From Pelagadaptatus sp034112445 (GTDB lineage: Bacteria > Pseudomonadota > Gammaproteobacteria > Pseudomonadales > Cellvibrionaceae), in the NCBI GenBank assembly GCA_034112445.1, contig JAWUVI010000014.1:186001-250000 (forward strand): 64,000 bases of DNA, in the 5' to 3' direction. The stretch's first letter is position 1, and each line of letters begins with the position of its first letter. Below the pieces are notes generated by a model. It worked only from the letters and a program-made list of their open reading frames with translations, was not told where the DNA came from and ran no database searches. The position numbers and the translations under genes were made by a program. This document shows positions 16,485 through 24,851 of the stretch, piece after piece.

Positions 16485-18209
16485 TTGACTGGACTTAAGC
16501 TAGATGCGGCTCTGCACTGTGTGCAGGGCCGTAAATCGTTAAATGAAGATGCCGCTGGAGTCCAGGTCCCGACGGATAATTATTTGTTGCACAGCAAAGG
16601 CGCGGTACTGGTCGTAGCCGACGGTGTGTCTTCGGCTGAAGCTGGTAAAGAAGCCAGCGAAACCGCTGTTAAGCGTTTCATTGAGGAATATTATTCAACG
16701 CCAGATACTTGGTCGGTAAGCCATTGCGGTGAGAAAATTTTATCGACCATTAATTTGCGTTTGTATCGACAAAGTCATGAATTCGCGACAGAGAGTAAAG
16801 GTTATCTCTGCACGTTTAGCTCTATTATTATCAAAAGCCAAACCGCCCACTTCTTCCATGTGGGTGATAGCCGTATTTATTTATTCCGCGACGGCGAATT
16901 AAAGCAAATCACCAATGATCATAAAGCCAGTATTGCTGACGGTAAGTTTTTTTTAACGCGCGCGATGGGCATGGATAATCGTTTGCATCTTGATTACGGT
17001 CGTTTAGCTTTGCAGCAAGGTGATCGTCTATTACTGACAAGTGATGGGATACATGATTTTCTTGGTGATGGTGACATTGTTGGTGTTTTAAATAAACCGG
17101 CGAGCTCGCAAGAACAATCACAGCAATTGGTTGATTTAGCGTATAAGCAAGGTAGTGACGATAATATTTCGGCGGTGGTTTGTTATGTTGAACAATTACC
17201 ATCCGAAAATCTAGATGATTACAGCGCCAAGCTGACGCGTTTACCTTTTCCTCCTGAGCTAGAACCGGGTATGAAAATTGATGGTTACGTGGTTGATAAA
17301 ACCCTTTTTGCCTCAAGCCGAAGTCAGTTGTATCTGGTTCATGATGAGGTCAGTGGTAACGCCTATGCGATGAAGACTCCGTCACAAAATTTTACCGATG
17401 ATATTGGCTACATTGATCGTTTTATTCAGGAAGAGTGGATTGGTAGCCGAATTCGTAACCCTCACGTTATAGAGGTGGTTCGCCAAACTCGCGAGCGAAC
17501 GTGCCTGTATTATTTAATGGAAGTAGGACAGGGAATCGGTTTGGATCAGTGGATGGAAGCTAATCGTCTGCCAAGCCCTAAGCGGGCAATAGCTATTGTT
17601 AAGCAGATTGCTGATGGCTTGCAATCGTTCCATGATAACGAAGCTATCCATCAAGATATTAAACCGGGCAATATTCTAATTGATCAAAATGATGATGTTA
17701 AAATCGTCGATTTTGGGTCGGTCTATGTGGCGGGGTTATCTGAAATTCACAAAGCCATTGAGCATGAAGGGGTTCTGGGTACGGCCTCATATTCAGATCC
17801 TGTTTATTTAACGGGAACAAATCCAGGTATACAGGGTGATTTATATTCTTTAGCGACAATAACCTATGAAATGTTTGCAGGCGAAATTCCTTACGGTGAA
17901 GCTATAGAAAACTGCCGTTCGAGTATCGATTACGATCGGTTGCGGTATCAGTCTGCTGCGCAATTTAACCCAGTTATCCCAAAGTGGTTTGATCGAGCGT
18001 TAGAAAAAGGTGTGAAGTTTGATTTGGAGCAGCGCTACTCGAGTATTCCGAGTTTCTTAAAAGATTTAACCCATCCAAATCCAGAGTTTTTAAAAGATGA
18101 TCCGGTGAGCGAGCAAAAATCCAGTACGTTGATGTTTTGGAAGTTAATGTCAGGCTTTTGGTTTGTGACGTTTTTGTTGGTTATTTATCTGTTTTTACAG
18201 GCTGATTGA
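16485..18209 (+). CDS. Bifunctional PP2C phosphatase / protein kinase fusion, membrane-anchored
   Basis: A 574-residue fusion. Residues 1-240 are a PP2C phosphatase with metal-site motifs VVADGVSSAEAG, HVGDSRIY, LLTSDGIHDF and SDDNISAVV. Residues 265-530 are a protein kinase: Lys in YAMKTP, the catalytic loop HQDIKPGNILI (HRD changed to HQD, a common variant) and the metal-binding DFG in IVDFGSVY. A single hydrophobic helix (549-572) ends the protein, so both domains face the cytosol. The start is TTG with a GGGG some ten bases upstream. It follows a NarK-type gene with a tandem-repeat spacer. Its target is not visible; a role in nitrate transport control is inferred only from position. Confidence 0.88.
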   Translation: MTGLKLDAALHCVQGRKSLNEDAAGVQVPTDNYLLHSKGAVLVVADGVSSAEAGKEASETAVKRFIEEYYSTPDTWSVSHCGEKILSTINLRLYRQSHEFATESKGYLCTFSSIIIKSQTAHFFHVGDSRIYLFRDGELKQITNDHKASIADGKFFLTRAMGMDNRLHLDYGRLALQQGDRLLLTSDGIHDFLGDGDIVGVLNKPASSQEQSQQLVDLAYKQGSDDNISAVVCYVEQLPSENLDDYSAKLTRLPFPPELEPGMKIDGYVVDKTLFASSRSQLYLVHDEVSGNAYAMKTPSQNFTDDIGYIDRFIQEEWIGSRIRNPHVIEVVRQTRERTCLYYLMEVGQGIGLDQWMEANRLPSPKRAIAIVKQIADGLQSFHDNEAIHQDIKPGNILIDQNDDVKIVDFGSVYVAGLSEIHKAIEHEGVLGTASYSDPVYLTGTNPGIQGDLYSLATITYEMFAGEIPYGEAIENCRSSIDYDRLRYQSAAQFNPVIPKWFDRALEKGVKFDLEQRYSSIPSFLKDLTHPNPEFLKDDPVSEQKSSTLMFWKLMSGFWFVTFLLVIYLFLQAD

Positions 18210-18234
18210 CAGTCCCCTCGGTAGGCTACTTAAT

Positions 18235-18263
18235 CCAGCACCTTGCTTAGTTGCAAGAGCTGG
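18235..18263. terminator. Hairpin between convergent genes
   Basis: CCAGC and CTTGC pair with GCAAG and GCTGG around a 6-base loop, between the kinase gene (+) and the small conserved gene (-). There is no T-run, so termination is uncertain. Confidence 0.4.
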
Positions 18264-18287
18264 AAGCATAGTCGGGCGGCTGATCTG

Positions 18288-18674
18288 TTATCGTGTTTGC
18301 ATCACAACTGGCTTTTCATCACGATCAAAAATAACGTAATTAGAAATATCGTTACCATCGCTGACATTGTTGGCCATTTGATTAAGATAAGGCTCAGCGT
18401 CGTCTTCACTTGGCGGTTTGCCATTTTCACCGTTGAGCCCAGCGATCATCATCATGTCCCAGTCTTTGCTGATGCTGTCGGCTTCTTTGCTAAAGCTGGC
18501 GAAGTCTTTTATATCTTCAGGTAATTTATCAACACACATTAACGGCGTAAGGGTGCCGGTTTTATGTTTGTTTTTATTTTTCTTTGCTTCACTTTTAATA
18601 AATAAAAATAACATTCTTTGTGGTTGGTCTTGTTGCGCGGCTTCTTTCAAAAGTTCTGCGAAAGTGGAAATCAT
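18288..18674 (-). CDS. Conserved hypothetical protein, moeA-linked
   Basis: A 128-residue acidic, soluble protein with no signal peptide or membrane segment. Visible: an N-terminal helix with AELLKEAAQQDQPQRMLFLF, then GTLTPLMCVDK near residue 42 and a central FASFSKEAD helix with KDWDMMMIAGL. Similar small proteins occur in pseudomonads, where, from memory, some are labelled ribonucleotide reductase alpha; nothing in the sequence supports that function. AGGA lies seven bases before the ATG. It follows moeA by 67 bp and narL-moeA may read into it. Function unknown. Confidence 0.7.
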   Translation of the reverse strand: MISTFAELLKEAAQQDQPQRMLFLFIKSEAKKNKNKHKTGTLTPLMCVDKLPEDIKDFASFSKEADSISKDWDMMMIAGLNGENGKPPSEDDAEPYLNQMANNVSDGNDISNYVIFDRDEKPVVMQTR

Positions 18675-18741
18675 TTGTTGGTCCTATAAATTTGTGTTTG
18701 TGTTTAGCTTAAGTGAATTTTTAGTCTTCAAAAAATTAAAT

Positions 18742-20010
18742 TCAGCGGCTAAGCCAGCGATCAAAAGGTTGAACCATAACGGTCGAGCCTTTCTTTTGAG
18801 TGTTTTCCTCGGCTTCCAAAACGATATAGCAATCAGCTTTGCTTATTGACGTTAATATTCCTGAGCCCTGACTGCCAGTACTCGTAACGCATAGTTCGTC
18901 TTTATCATTGCGGGTTAGTAATCCTCGTTGAAAATCAGCACGGCCAGGAGATTTTTTAAGCGTGTCTAGGGTTGATAATGGCAGGTTAATTTCATCGTTA
19001 AAAATCTCACCTGCCAGTTTTCGGAGGGCTGGCAAGGCTAATTGATGGAATGTGACGGTGGCTGAAACGGGATTGCCTGGCAATCCAAAAAAATAACATA
19101 CTTCTTTTGGGCCATTAGTGTTTAGGGTGCCGAACGCAAAAGGTTTTCCCGGTTTCATGGCAACTTTCCAAAAGTCTACCTGCCCTAATTTATCTAAAAT
19201 AGATTTTGTGTAATCTGCTTCGCCTACAGAAACGCCACCAGAAGAAATAACAGCATCACAGGTGTCGGATGCTTGGGTAAATGCGCGTTCTAATAATACG
19301 GGGTCGTCAGGGATGATGCCAAGGTCGACAACGTCGGCTCCTAGACGTTGCAGCATGGCACGCACTACAAATCGATTACTCTCGTAAATACAACCTGGTG
19401 TAAGTGTTTCACTGGGGAGGCGCAGTTCGTCGCCACTAGAAAAAAGAGCAACTTTAATGGCTTGATAAACTTCTACTGAAGCTATGCCAATTGAAGCAAG
19501 TAAGCCTAAGTCGACCGGTGAAATACGACTGCCTTGTTTTAAGATAACATCCCCAATTCGAATGTCTTCACCAGCGCGGCGAATGTTTTCGTTGGCTTTG
19601 GCTGGTTGACTAAATTCAATGAGCTCACCAATGGTGGTGTCGCCTTGAGCGCTACTGTTTTCTTGCATAATTACTGTGTCAGCGCCGGCTGGTATTACGG
19701 CTCCAGTCATTATTCTAACGCATTGACCGCTTTCAACTTTCCCTGAGTAGGGCGCGCCAGCAAATGATTTTCCAATTAAATGAAATTGACTTGTGGAAGC
19801 AAAATCTTGCGAACGTAATGCGTAGCCATCCATAGCTGAATTATCATAATTAGGGACTTGAATGGTACTGATCGCATCGGCAGCTAATACTTTATCAAGA
19901 CAATAATCTAAGGCTAAAACTTCAGTTTTTGTTGTGCGTTCAATAGAGCCTTTTAAGCGTTGCTTGGCTTCTTCGAAAGGCAGCATTTTTCCTGTGTTAC
20001 AGCAGTCCAT
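18742..20010 (-). CDS. moeA: Molybdopterin molybdenumtransferase MoeA
   Basis: A 422-residue protein with MoeA motifs: PNYDNSAMDGYA near residue 55, IMTGAVIPAGADTV near 100, SSGGVSVGEADYT near 240 and FGLPGNPVSA near 305. MoeA inserts molybdate into adenylylated molybdopterin, completing Mo-MPT in the cytosol. It is separate from the main moa operon but 37 bp downstream of narL on the same strand, so cofactor maturation is tied to the nitrate regulator. An unusual Cys-Cys pair lies right after the start (MDCC). Confidence 0.95.
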   Translation of the reverse strand: MDCCNTGKMLPFEEAKQRLKGSIERTTKTEVLALDYCLDKVLAADAISTIQVPNYDNSAMDGYALRSQDFASTSQFHLIGKSFAGAPYSGKVESGQCVRIMTGAVIPAGADTVIMQENSSAQGDTTIGELIEFSQPAKANENIRRAGEDIRIGDVILKQGSRISPVDLGLLASIGIASVEVYQAIKVALFSSGDELRLPSETLTPGCIYESNRFVVRAMLQRLGADVVDLGIIPDDPVLLERAFTQASDTCDAVISSGGVSVGEADYTKSILDKLGQVDFWKVAMKPGKPFAFGTLNTNGPKEVCYFFGLPGNPVSATVTFHQLALPALRKLAGEIFNDEINLPLSTLDTLKKSPGRADFQRGLLTRNDKDELCVTSTGSQGSGILTSISKADCYIVLEAEENTQKKGSTVMVQPFDRWLSR

Positions 20011-20047
20011 AAACCTACCTGAATAAAGGGTGGAGAAAATTAAAGAG

Positions 20048-20689
20048 TTAAGAGGATTGGCTTATCATCCAAACAGCGGCTTGAACTCGAGAACTCAAGC
20101 CTAACTTTTTAAGAATGTGTTTAACATGAACTTTCACTGTGCCATCGGAAATATTTAATTCCCGAGCAATTAATTTATTGCTTAAGCCTTTGGCAATATA
20201 GCGCAGGATTTCATTCTCACGACTGGTTAGGCTGCTGAGAATATTAGGCTTGGTATCACCTTTACGCAGAGCGTCTGCTAATACGGAGGTTAATTTTTCG
20301 CTGATGACCATTTTTCCTAATGCAGCATCTTTTATTTTTTCAATAATATGTTCTGGCAGCATGTCTTTTAATAAGTAACCATCGGCACCGTAGGTGATGG
20401 CTTGGACAACATCTTCATCGTTGTCTGAAACAGTCAGCATGATAATACGTGAGGTAATGCCGTTTTCACGAAGGCGTCGTAATGTTTCCAAGCCGTCCAT
20501 GCCTTGCATATTCAAATCTAAAATAATCAGATCGGGATCTAATTCTTCAGCCAATATGAGTGCTTGTGATCCGCTGCTGGCCTCACCGGCTACTATCAGT
20601 TCATCTTCATCTTCAATTAATTGAGTTAACCCCTTACGCAGTAGTGGGTGATCATCAACCAATAGTATGGATGCTTGTGAGTTTGTCAT
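20048..20689 (-). CDS. narL: Nitrate/nitrite response regulator NarL
   Basis: A 213-residue two-domain response regulator. The receiver has the acidic pair D12-D13, the phospho-acceptor D58 in LIILDLNMQG, a Thr in MLTVSDN near 87 and Lys in LLKDM near 108. The LuxR-type helix-turn-helix (about 150-210) contains LTSRENEILRYIAKGLSNK and GTVKVHVKHILKKLG. Phosphorylated NarL activates narG and narK genes and represses alternative anaerobic pathways. Its sensor gene narX is not adjacent; a narK gene on the other strand separates them. First gene of a probable narL-moeA unit. Confidence 0.93.
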   Translation of the reverse strand: MTNSQASILLVDDHPLLRKGLTQLIEDEDELIVAGEASSGSQALILAEELDPDLIILDLNMQGMDGLETLRRLRENGITSRIIMLTVSDNDEDVVQAITYGADGYLLKDMLPEHIIEKIKDAALGKMVISEKLTSVLADALRKGDTKPNILSSLTSRENEILRYIAKGLSNKLIARELNISDGTVKVHVKHILKKLGLSSRVQAAVWMISQSS

Positions 20690-20786
20690 GTATTTATAGT
20701 CCTTCCGGAAATGATAAATAGTCTAGGGCCTTTGGGGGTCAGACTAACTTTATTGGTGTAAATCTCAATCGGTTACTTGCTAAAAT

Positions 20787-20800
20787 TTGATGCAGATCAC
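20787..20800. promoter_or_regulatory. Anr/FNR-like box between narL and narK
   Basis: TTGATGCAGATCAC matches nine of the ten specified bases of TTGAT-N4-ATCAA. It is 98 bp from narL and 254 bp from narK, so its target is uncertain. Confidence 0.7.
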
Positions 20801-20924
20801 ACAAGGACTTAATGTCCTGAATAACTCGTTAGCACGTATTTCTTAAGTGTTATCACAAGTGGGTAGGCGTCAAAATTTTAAATGTTAGGCAGGTGTCGAT
20901 GATAGCAGGTCTAAGGCTTTCTGA

Positions 20925-20940
20925 TACTCATAAAAGGGTA
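20925..20940. promoter_or_regulatory. NarL-type 7-2-7 site
   Basis: TACTCATAAAAGGGTA: the left heptamer fits TACYYMT perfectly, the inverted right one has a single mismatch. Another AAGGGTA follows at 20945-20951. Confidence 0.65.
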
Positions 20941-21053
20941 GTGAAAGGGTAGGTGAAAAGCTTGTTTAAGCTACTTCTTTGTGCGCATTGTCGCAAAGGT
21001 CTATCTGCTTGCATAGTGATTCTGGTTTTTACTTTTATTAATTGGAGGGACTT

Positions 21054-22667
21054 ATGTCCGACCTACAAAAATGGGATCCGGAAGACACGGCTTTTTGGGA
21101 ATCAGAAGGTAAGGCGATTGCTAATCGTAACCTTTGGATTTCTATTCCAAGCTTATTGTGTGGTTTTGCGGTTTGGTTGTATTGGGGAATTATCACGGTT
21201 CAAATGTTGAACTTGGGTTTTCCGTTTGCTAAATCAGAATTATTTACCTTAATGGCTATTGCGGGCCTAACTGGCGCAACGTTACGAATACCGAGTAGCT
21301 TTTTTGTTCGTCTTTGTGGTGGCCGAAATACTATTTTCTTTACCACAGCGCTATTGATGGTGCCTGCTCTCGGTGCTGGTCTGGCGTTAAAAGACCCAAC
21401 GACTCCATTGTGGGTTTTTCAATTGTTGGCTCTTTTGTCTGGCTTTGGTGGCGGTAACTTTGCGTCTTCAATGTCTAACATCAGTTTCTTTTACCCTAAA
21501 AAACAACAAGGTTTAGCGTTGGGTTTGAATGCAGGGTTGGGTAACTTTGGTGTGACCACCATGCAGATACTTGTACCACTAGCGATGACATTTGGTTTGT
21601 TCGGCGCTATGGGTGGTGAGCCTATGGTGTTGCAAAGTACTTCAGGCACATTGATCGGCAAGATCCCAGCAGGTACTGATGCGTGGATACAAAATGCTGG
21701 TTTTATTTGGTTGTTATTCCTTATTCCTCTAGCATTTTTTGGCTGGTTTGGCATGAACAACTTACGCTCAGCTGATGTGTCGCCAAACATTCCTGGTCCA
21801 ATAGGGGCTTTTGCAACTATCAGTGCGATGCTGTTGGTTGGTTTCGCCACAGCGATCTTTGGCTTGTGGTTGTTGTTACCTGAAGCGGCTAATGGATCTG
21901 GTTTTGGTGTTCCAAAAGAAATTGTATTACTGATTGTGGTTGTATCGACAGTACTTTTGCTGAAACTATTCCCAGGTGAAATCAAAACCAATCTTAAGCG
22001 TCAATATAAGATTTTTGAGAACAAAAATACTTGGGTGATGAGCATTATTTACACTATGACTTTTGGTTCTTTTATTGGCTTTGCGGCGTCTTTTCCTTTG
22101 TCTATTAAAGTAATATTTGGCTATCAGCATTTAATGGTTGATGGCGTAATGACGCATAATACGGCTAATGCTAATGGGCCTAGTGCCTTGATGTACGCAT
22201 GGATGGGACCTTTTATTGGTGCTCTAATTCGTCCAGTGGGTGGTTGGATTTCTGATAAAGTTGGTGGTGCACTAGTAACGCAGATTTGCTCTTTGGTTAT
22301 GATCGGTTCTGCTGTTGGCGTTGCTTCTTATATGCAAGCCGCATATAACTCAGCGACACCTGAAGAGTACTTCATGCCTTTCTTTGCTTTGTTCTTATTA
22401 TTGTTTGCCGCGACAGGTATTGGTAATGGCTCGACTTTCCGTACTATCGCTATGGTATTTCCAAAAGAACAAGCTGGACCGGTGTTAGGTTGGACCTCTG
22501 CTGTAGCTGCTTATGGTGCCTTTTATATCCCTAAGGTGTTGGGTGAGCAGATTAAACTAACCACTCCTGAAAATGCATTGTACGGATTTGCGGTTTTCTA
22601 TGGTGTGTGTGTGATTCTTAATTGGTGGTTTTACTTGCGCAAAAGTGGCGAGTTTTACAATCCTTAA
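21054..22667 (+). CDS. narK: NarK-family nitrate/nitrite antiporter (MFS), copy 3
   Basis: A 537-residue membrane protein. The ATG at 21054 is preferred over a TTG 12 bases earlier because GGAGG lies just before it. About 12-14 membrane segments are visible. Signatures: nitrate motif GLNAGLGNFGVTTMQ in segment 5, GGWISDKVGGA in the second MFS loop and the conserved Arg positions in RIPSSFFVR and IRPVGG. A long central loop with two extra hydrophobic stretches (about 180-300) makes it larger than the other two copies. It lies between narL and narX with its own terminator. Confidence 0.9.
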   Translation: MSDLQKWDPEDTAFWESEGKAIANRNLWISIPSLLCGFAVWLYWGIITVQMLNLGFPFAKSELFTLMAIAGLTGATLRIPSSFFVRLCGGRNTIFFTTALLMVPALGAGLALKDPTTPLWVFQLLALLSGFGGGNFASSMSNISFFYPKKQQGLALGLNAGLGNFGVTTMQILVPLAMTFGLFGAMGGEPMVLQSTSGTLIGKIPAGTDAWIQNAGFIWLLFLIPLAFFGWFGMNNLRSADVSPNIPGPIGAFATISAMLLVGFATAIFGLWLLLPEAANGSGFGVPKEIVLLIVVVSTVLLLKLFPGEIKTNLKRQYKIFENKNTWVMSIIYTMTFGSFIGFAASFPLSIKVIFGYQHLMVDGVMTHNTANANGPSALMYAWMGPFIGALIRPVGGWISDKVGGALVTQICSLVMIGSAVGVASYMQAAYNSATPEEYFMPFFALFLLLFAATGIGNGSTFRTIAMVFPKEQAGPVLGWTSAVAAYGAFYIPKVLGEQIKLTTPENALYGFAVFYGVCVILNWWFYLRKSGEFYNP

Positions 22668-22680
22668 TGAGTGCTATTGA

Positions 22681-22706
22681 AAAGCCGGCTTTTGCCGGTT
22701 TTTTTT
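22681..22706 (+). terminator. Rho-independent terminator of narK copy 3
   Basis: Stem CCGGC (22685-22689) with GCCGG (22694-22698), a TTTT loop and eight T; an A-run precedes it. Confidence 0.9.
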
Positions 22707-22737
22707 ACTTCAAAATTTCTTGATTATGACGGCTTAT

Positions 22738-24558
22738 CTACGCGCTTTTAATAATGATGGATGGGGTAAAAACAAACCTCACTTGAGTTCCCCGGTTAGG
22801 GTTTGAGTGAATGTTTAGTTCTCCTGAAAGTTGATTGCTACGTTCTTGCATTATGGATAAACCATAGTGGTTTAATCTTTCGGTTTTTTCGGGCAAGCCA
22901 ACACCATCATCGATAATGCTTATTTCAATTTGTTTGTCCTCTATCTGTGATAACCGTATCTGTATTGATTTTCCTTGAGAATGTTTGATGGCATTTTGAG
23001 TGCCTTCACGAATGATTTGCATGAGGTGTATTTCTTCTGCAGGACTCATAGGTAGGTCGTGAATATCATAATTTAATTGTATGTGAATGTTTGTCCTTTG
23101 TTGGAGGGTCTCTATTGCCTCAAATAAAGACTGGTGCAATCCATCAGGAGACATTTGCAAACGAAAGGTTGTTAGTAGTTCGCGCAAATGCTGGTAGGCG
23201 GACGACAAGCCTTCGCGCAATTCATTAATCACAGCGGGTTGTTTGGCGTGAGCTTGATTGTCTTGATTTTTTTGTAAGCGAGACACTTGAATTTGTAAAT
23301 AGGAAAGGGATTGGGCTAGGGAATCATGAAGCTCCCTTGCAATAACGGATCGTTCGTTGCTTAACACCAGTCGTCTGGTGTTATTGGTTTGTTCTTTAGT
23401 GGATAGCGCTATGGCAACTTGATCGGCGACTGATGCCATTAACTGTTCTTTCCAACCTGATATAAAGAGGTTGCTACACCTAGCAACCAAAACGCCATAT
23501 TGAATGTTGTTGTGCTTGATCGGAAACTTTATATCCGTTGTGTTGCCGTGGGTAACGATTTTTTTTGTGTCTATTCTGCAGTCGTTACAGGTTAATTCTT
23601 GGCAGTGTTGTGCGTTGTGTGCGGTATCTTGCTGGAATGGATGATCGCCTTCGGGGGTTAGTAGGCACAGCTCAATGTTGTCGACTTCTATAATGTCTGA
23701 AAGTGTATTGATTATGTGACTAACGTTGAGTTTGTCCGTTTGATTTCGATTGATTTCATCGGCGATAGAAAATAAAAAATTGAGGGTTGAGTTTCGTAAT
23801 GACAGCTCTTTGGTTTTTGCATTAATTTTTTCTTCGAGATCCGTTTGGTTTTTTCGGATTGATTTGCTGGATTGATTTAGGGTGTCGGCGAGTAATTGGA
23901 GCTCGTCATTATTATGAAAATATAAATGTTGAGTAAAGTTTCCTTGTCCCATTTTTTTTGCTGTTTGGATTAATGAATTAAGTGGCCATTCAATCCGTCT
24001 TTTCAGTATATAAAATATGATGGCAGCTATTAGTGTCGATATAAACATGGATGCTAATAGCACGGTACGAAGTTGATTGTTTTTATTTTCAGCGTGGCTC
24101 TGGTAGAGGCTTACAAAATGGTTAATGTCGAAGGCTTGTTTGTCTAATTCTTTTTTTGGGAAGTTTGCTGTGTTTTGTTCAGAAAATTCTAATACCAAAG
24201 GTTTGAGGTTATCTATCCAGTGGCTTTTTGTGAGTTCAAATGATTTAGCAATTTCGGCGTTATTGCTGGTGGTAATGAATGCGTTTAGGTAGTGATTGTT
24301 CCAGGTGTTATCGAGCTGGTGAATATAAGTATTTAGGTCATTTTTATTATCAAGTTTTAGCGCCAAACCAATTTTATAGGTTTGCATACGCATTGAGCCT
24401 AAAAGGTTAATAGTTTCAGCGTCAGAGTCGGTCTTTTCTACCATCAAGAAAGAAATAACGATCGATAGCATCATTATCGCAACAATCGTAAATACGGATG
24501 AATTAATAAGAGTGATGACTGAGCCGCTCTTATTCTTGTAGGTCGTTTTCGCCACCAT
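22738..24558 (-). CDS. narX: Nitrate/nitrite sensor histidine kinase NarX
   Basis: A 606-residue sensor. Membrane helices at about 14-40 and 165-185 flank a periplasmic domain that begins with the P-box (47-66, LLGSMRMQTYK), the nitrate-binding element of NarX/NarQ. A HAMP linker (185-240) and a central module with Cys 298, 319, 324, 327 and 361 follow. The HisKA_3 phospho-acceptor is H411 in ARELHDSLAQ and the ATP-binding GHKL domain has NAIKHS and DDGVGLP. It autophosphorylates on nitrate and phosphorylates NarL. AGAGG lies five bases before the ATG. Divergent from narG. Confidence 0.94.
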   Translation of the reverse strand: MVAKTTYKNKSGSVITLINSSVFTIVAIMMLSIVISFLMVEKTDSDAETINLLGSMRMQTYKIGLALKLDNKNDLNTYIHQLDNTWNNHYLNAFITTSNNAEIAKSFELTKSHWIDNLKPLVLEFSEQNTANFPKKELDKQAFDINHFVSLYQSHAENKNNQLRTVLLASMFISTLIAAIIFYILKRRIEWPLNSLIQTAKKMGQGNFTQHLYFHNNDELQLLADTLNQSSKSIRKNQTDLEEKINAKTKELSLRNSTLNFLFSIADEINRNQTDKLNVSHIINTLSDIIEVDNIELCLLTPEGDHPFQQDTAHNAQHCQELTCNDCRIDTKKIVTHGNTTDIKFPIKHNNIQYGVLVARCSNLFISGWKEQLMASVADQVAIALSTKEQTNNTRRLVLSNERSVIARELHDSLAQSLSYLQIQVSRLQKNQDNQAHAKQPAVINELREGLSSAYQHLRELLTTFRLQMSPDGLHQSLFEAIETLQQRTNIHIQLNYDIHDLPMSPAEEIHLMQIIREGTQNAIKHSQGKSIQIRLSQIEDKQIEISIIDDGVGLPEKTERLNHYGLSIMQERSNQLSGELNIHSNPNRGTQVRFVFTPSIIIKSA

Positions 24559-24611
24559 ATATACCTCTAATGTTTCGCGTAAATTCTACACCTTCAGGTG
24601 ATTATTTCCTT

Positions 24612-24694
24612 GTGGGTATAAGCCCATCTGTATCAGCATTTTACTGGATGTGATGAGTTACCACTTTGTGGGTATGGCGTAACTCCATACCCAT
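24612..24694 (+). promoter_or_regulatory. Cluster of NarL heptamers upstream of narG
   Basis: TACCCAT at 24688-24694 is a consensus heptamer; GTGGGTA occurs at 24612-24618 and 24668-24674 (inverted TACCCAC). The cluster ends 18 bp before the Anr box, as expected for NarL acting from upstream with Anr at -41.5. Confidence 0.6.
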
Positions 24695-24711
24695 TTTGAA
24701 CGGTTGCTGAC

Positions 24712-24725
24712 TTGATTTGAGTCAA
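24712..24725 (+). promoter_or_regulatory. Anr/FNR box of the narGHJI promoter
   Basis: TTGATTTGAGTCAA matches nine of ten specified bases. A start 41.5 bp downstream would be at about 24760, with TAAATT (24747-24752) in the -10 position and a 92-base leader. Confidence 0.8.
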
Positions 24726-24851
24726 GGTAGTTTACACCCCGAACGCTAAATTAATGTCACATAATTTTTTAATATGTTTTGTTTTTGAGTGAGCAAGGAT
24801 AGCGTCCAGAAACATTCGTTTCCAGATACCAAGTCAAGTAAGGATTAATTT

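Larger units (their letters stand above)
20690..21053. other. Divergent control region between narL and narK copy 3
   Basis: 364 bp with no supportable gene. It holds an Anr/FNR-like box (20787-20800), a NarL-type 7-2-7 site (20925-20940) and a further GGGTA heptamer (20945-20951). A possible narK promoter is TTGTCG, 18 bp, CATAGT near 20990-21020. Confidence 0.65.
24559..24851. other. Divergent control region between narX and narG
   Basis: 293 bp with an Anr/FNR-like box, at least three NarL heptamers upstream of it, and a -10 candidate (TAAATT, 24747-24752). No gene is supportable. Confidence 0.75.
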
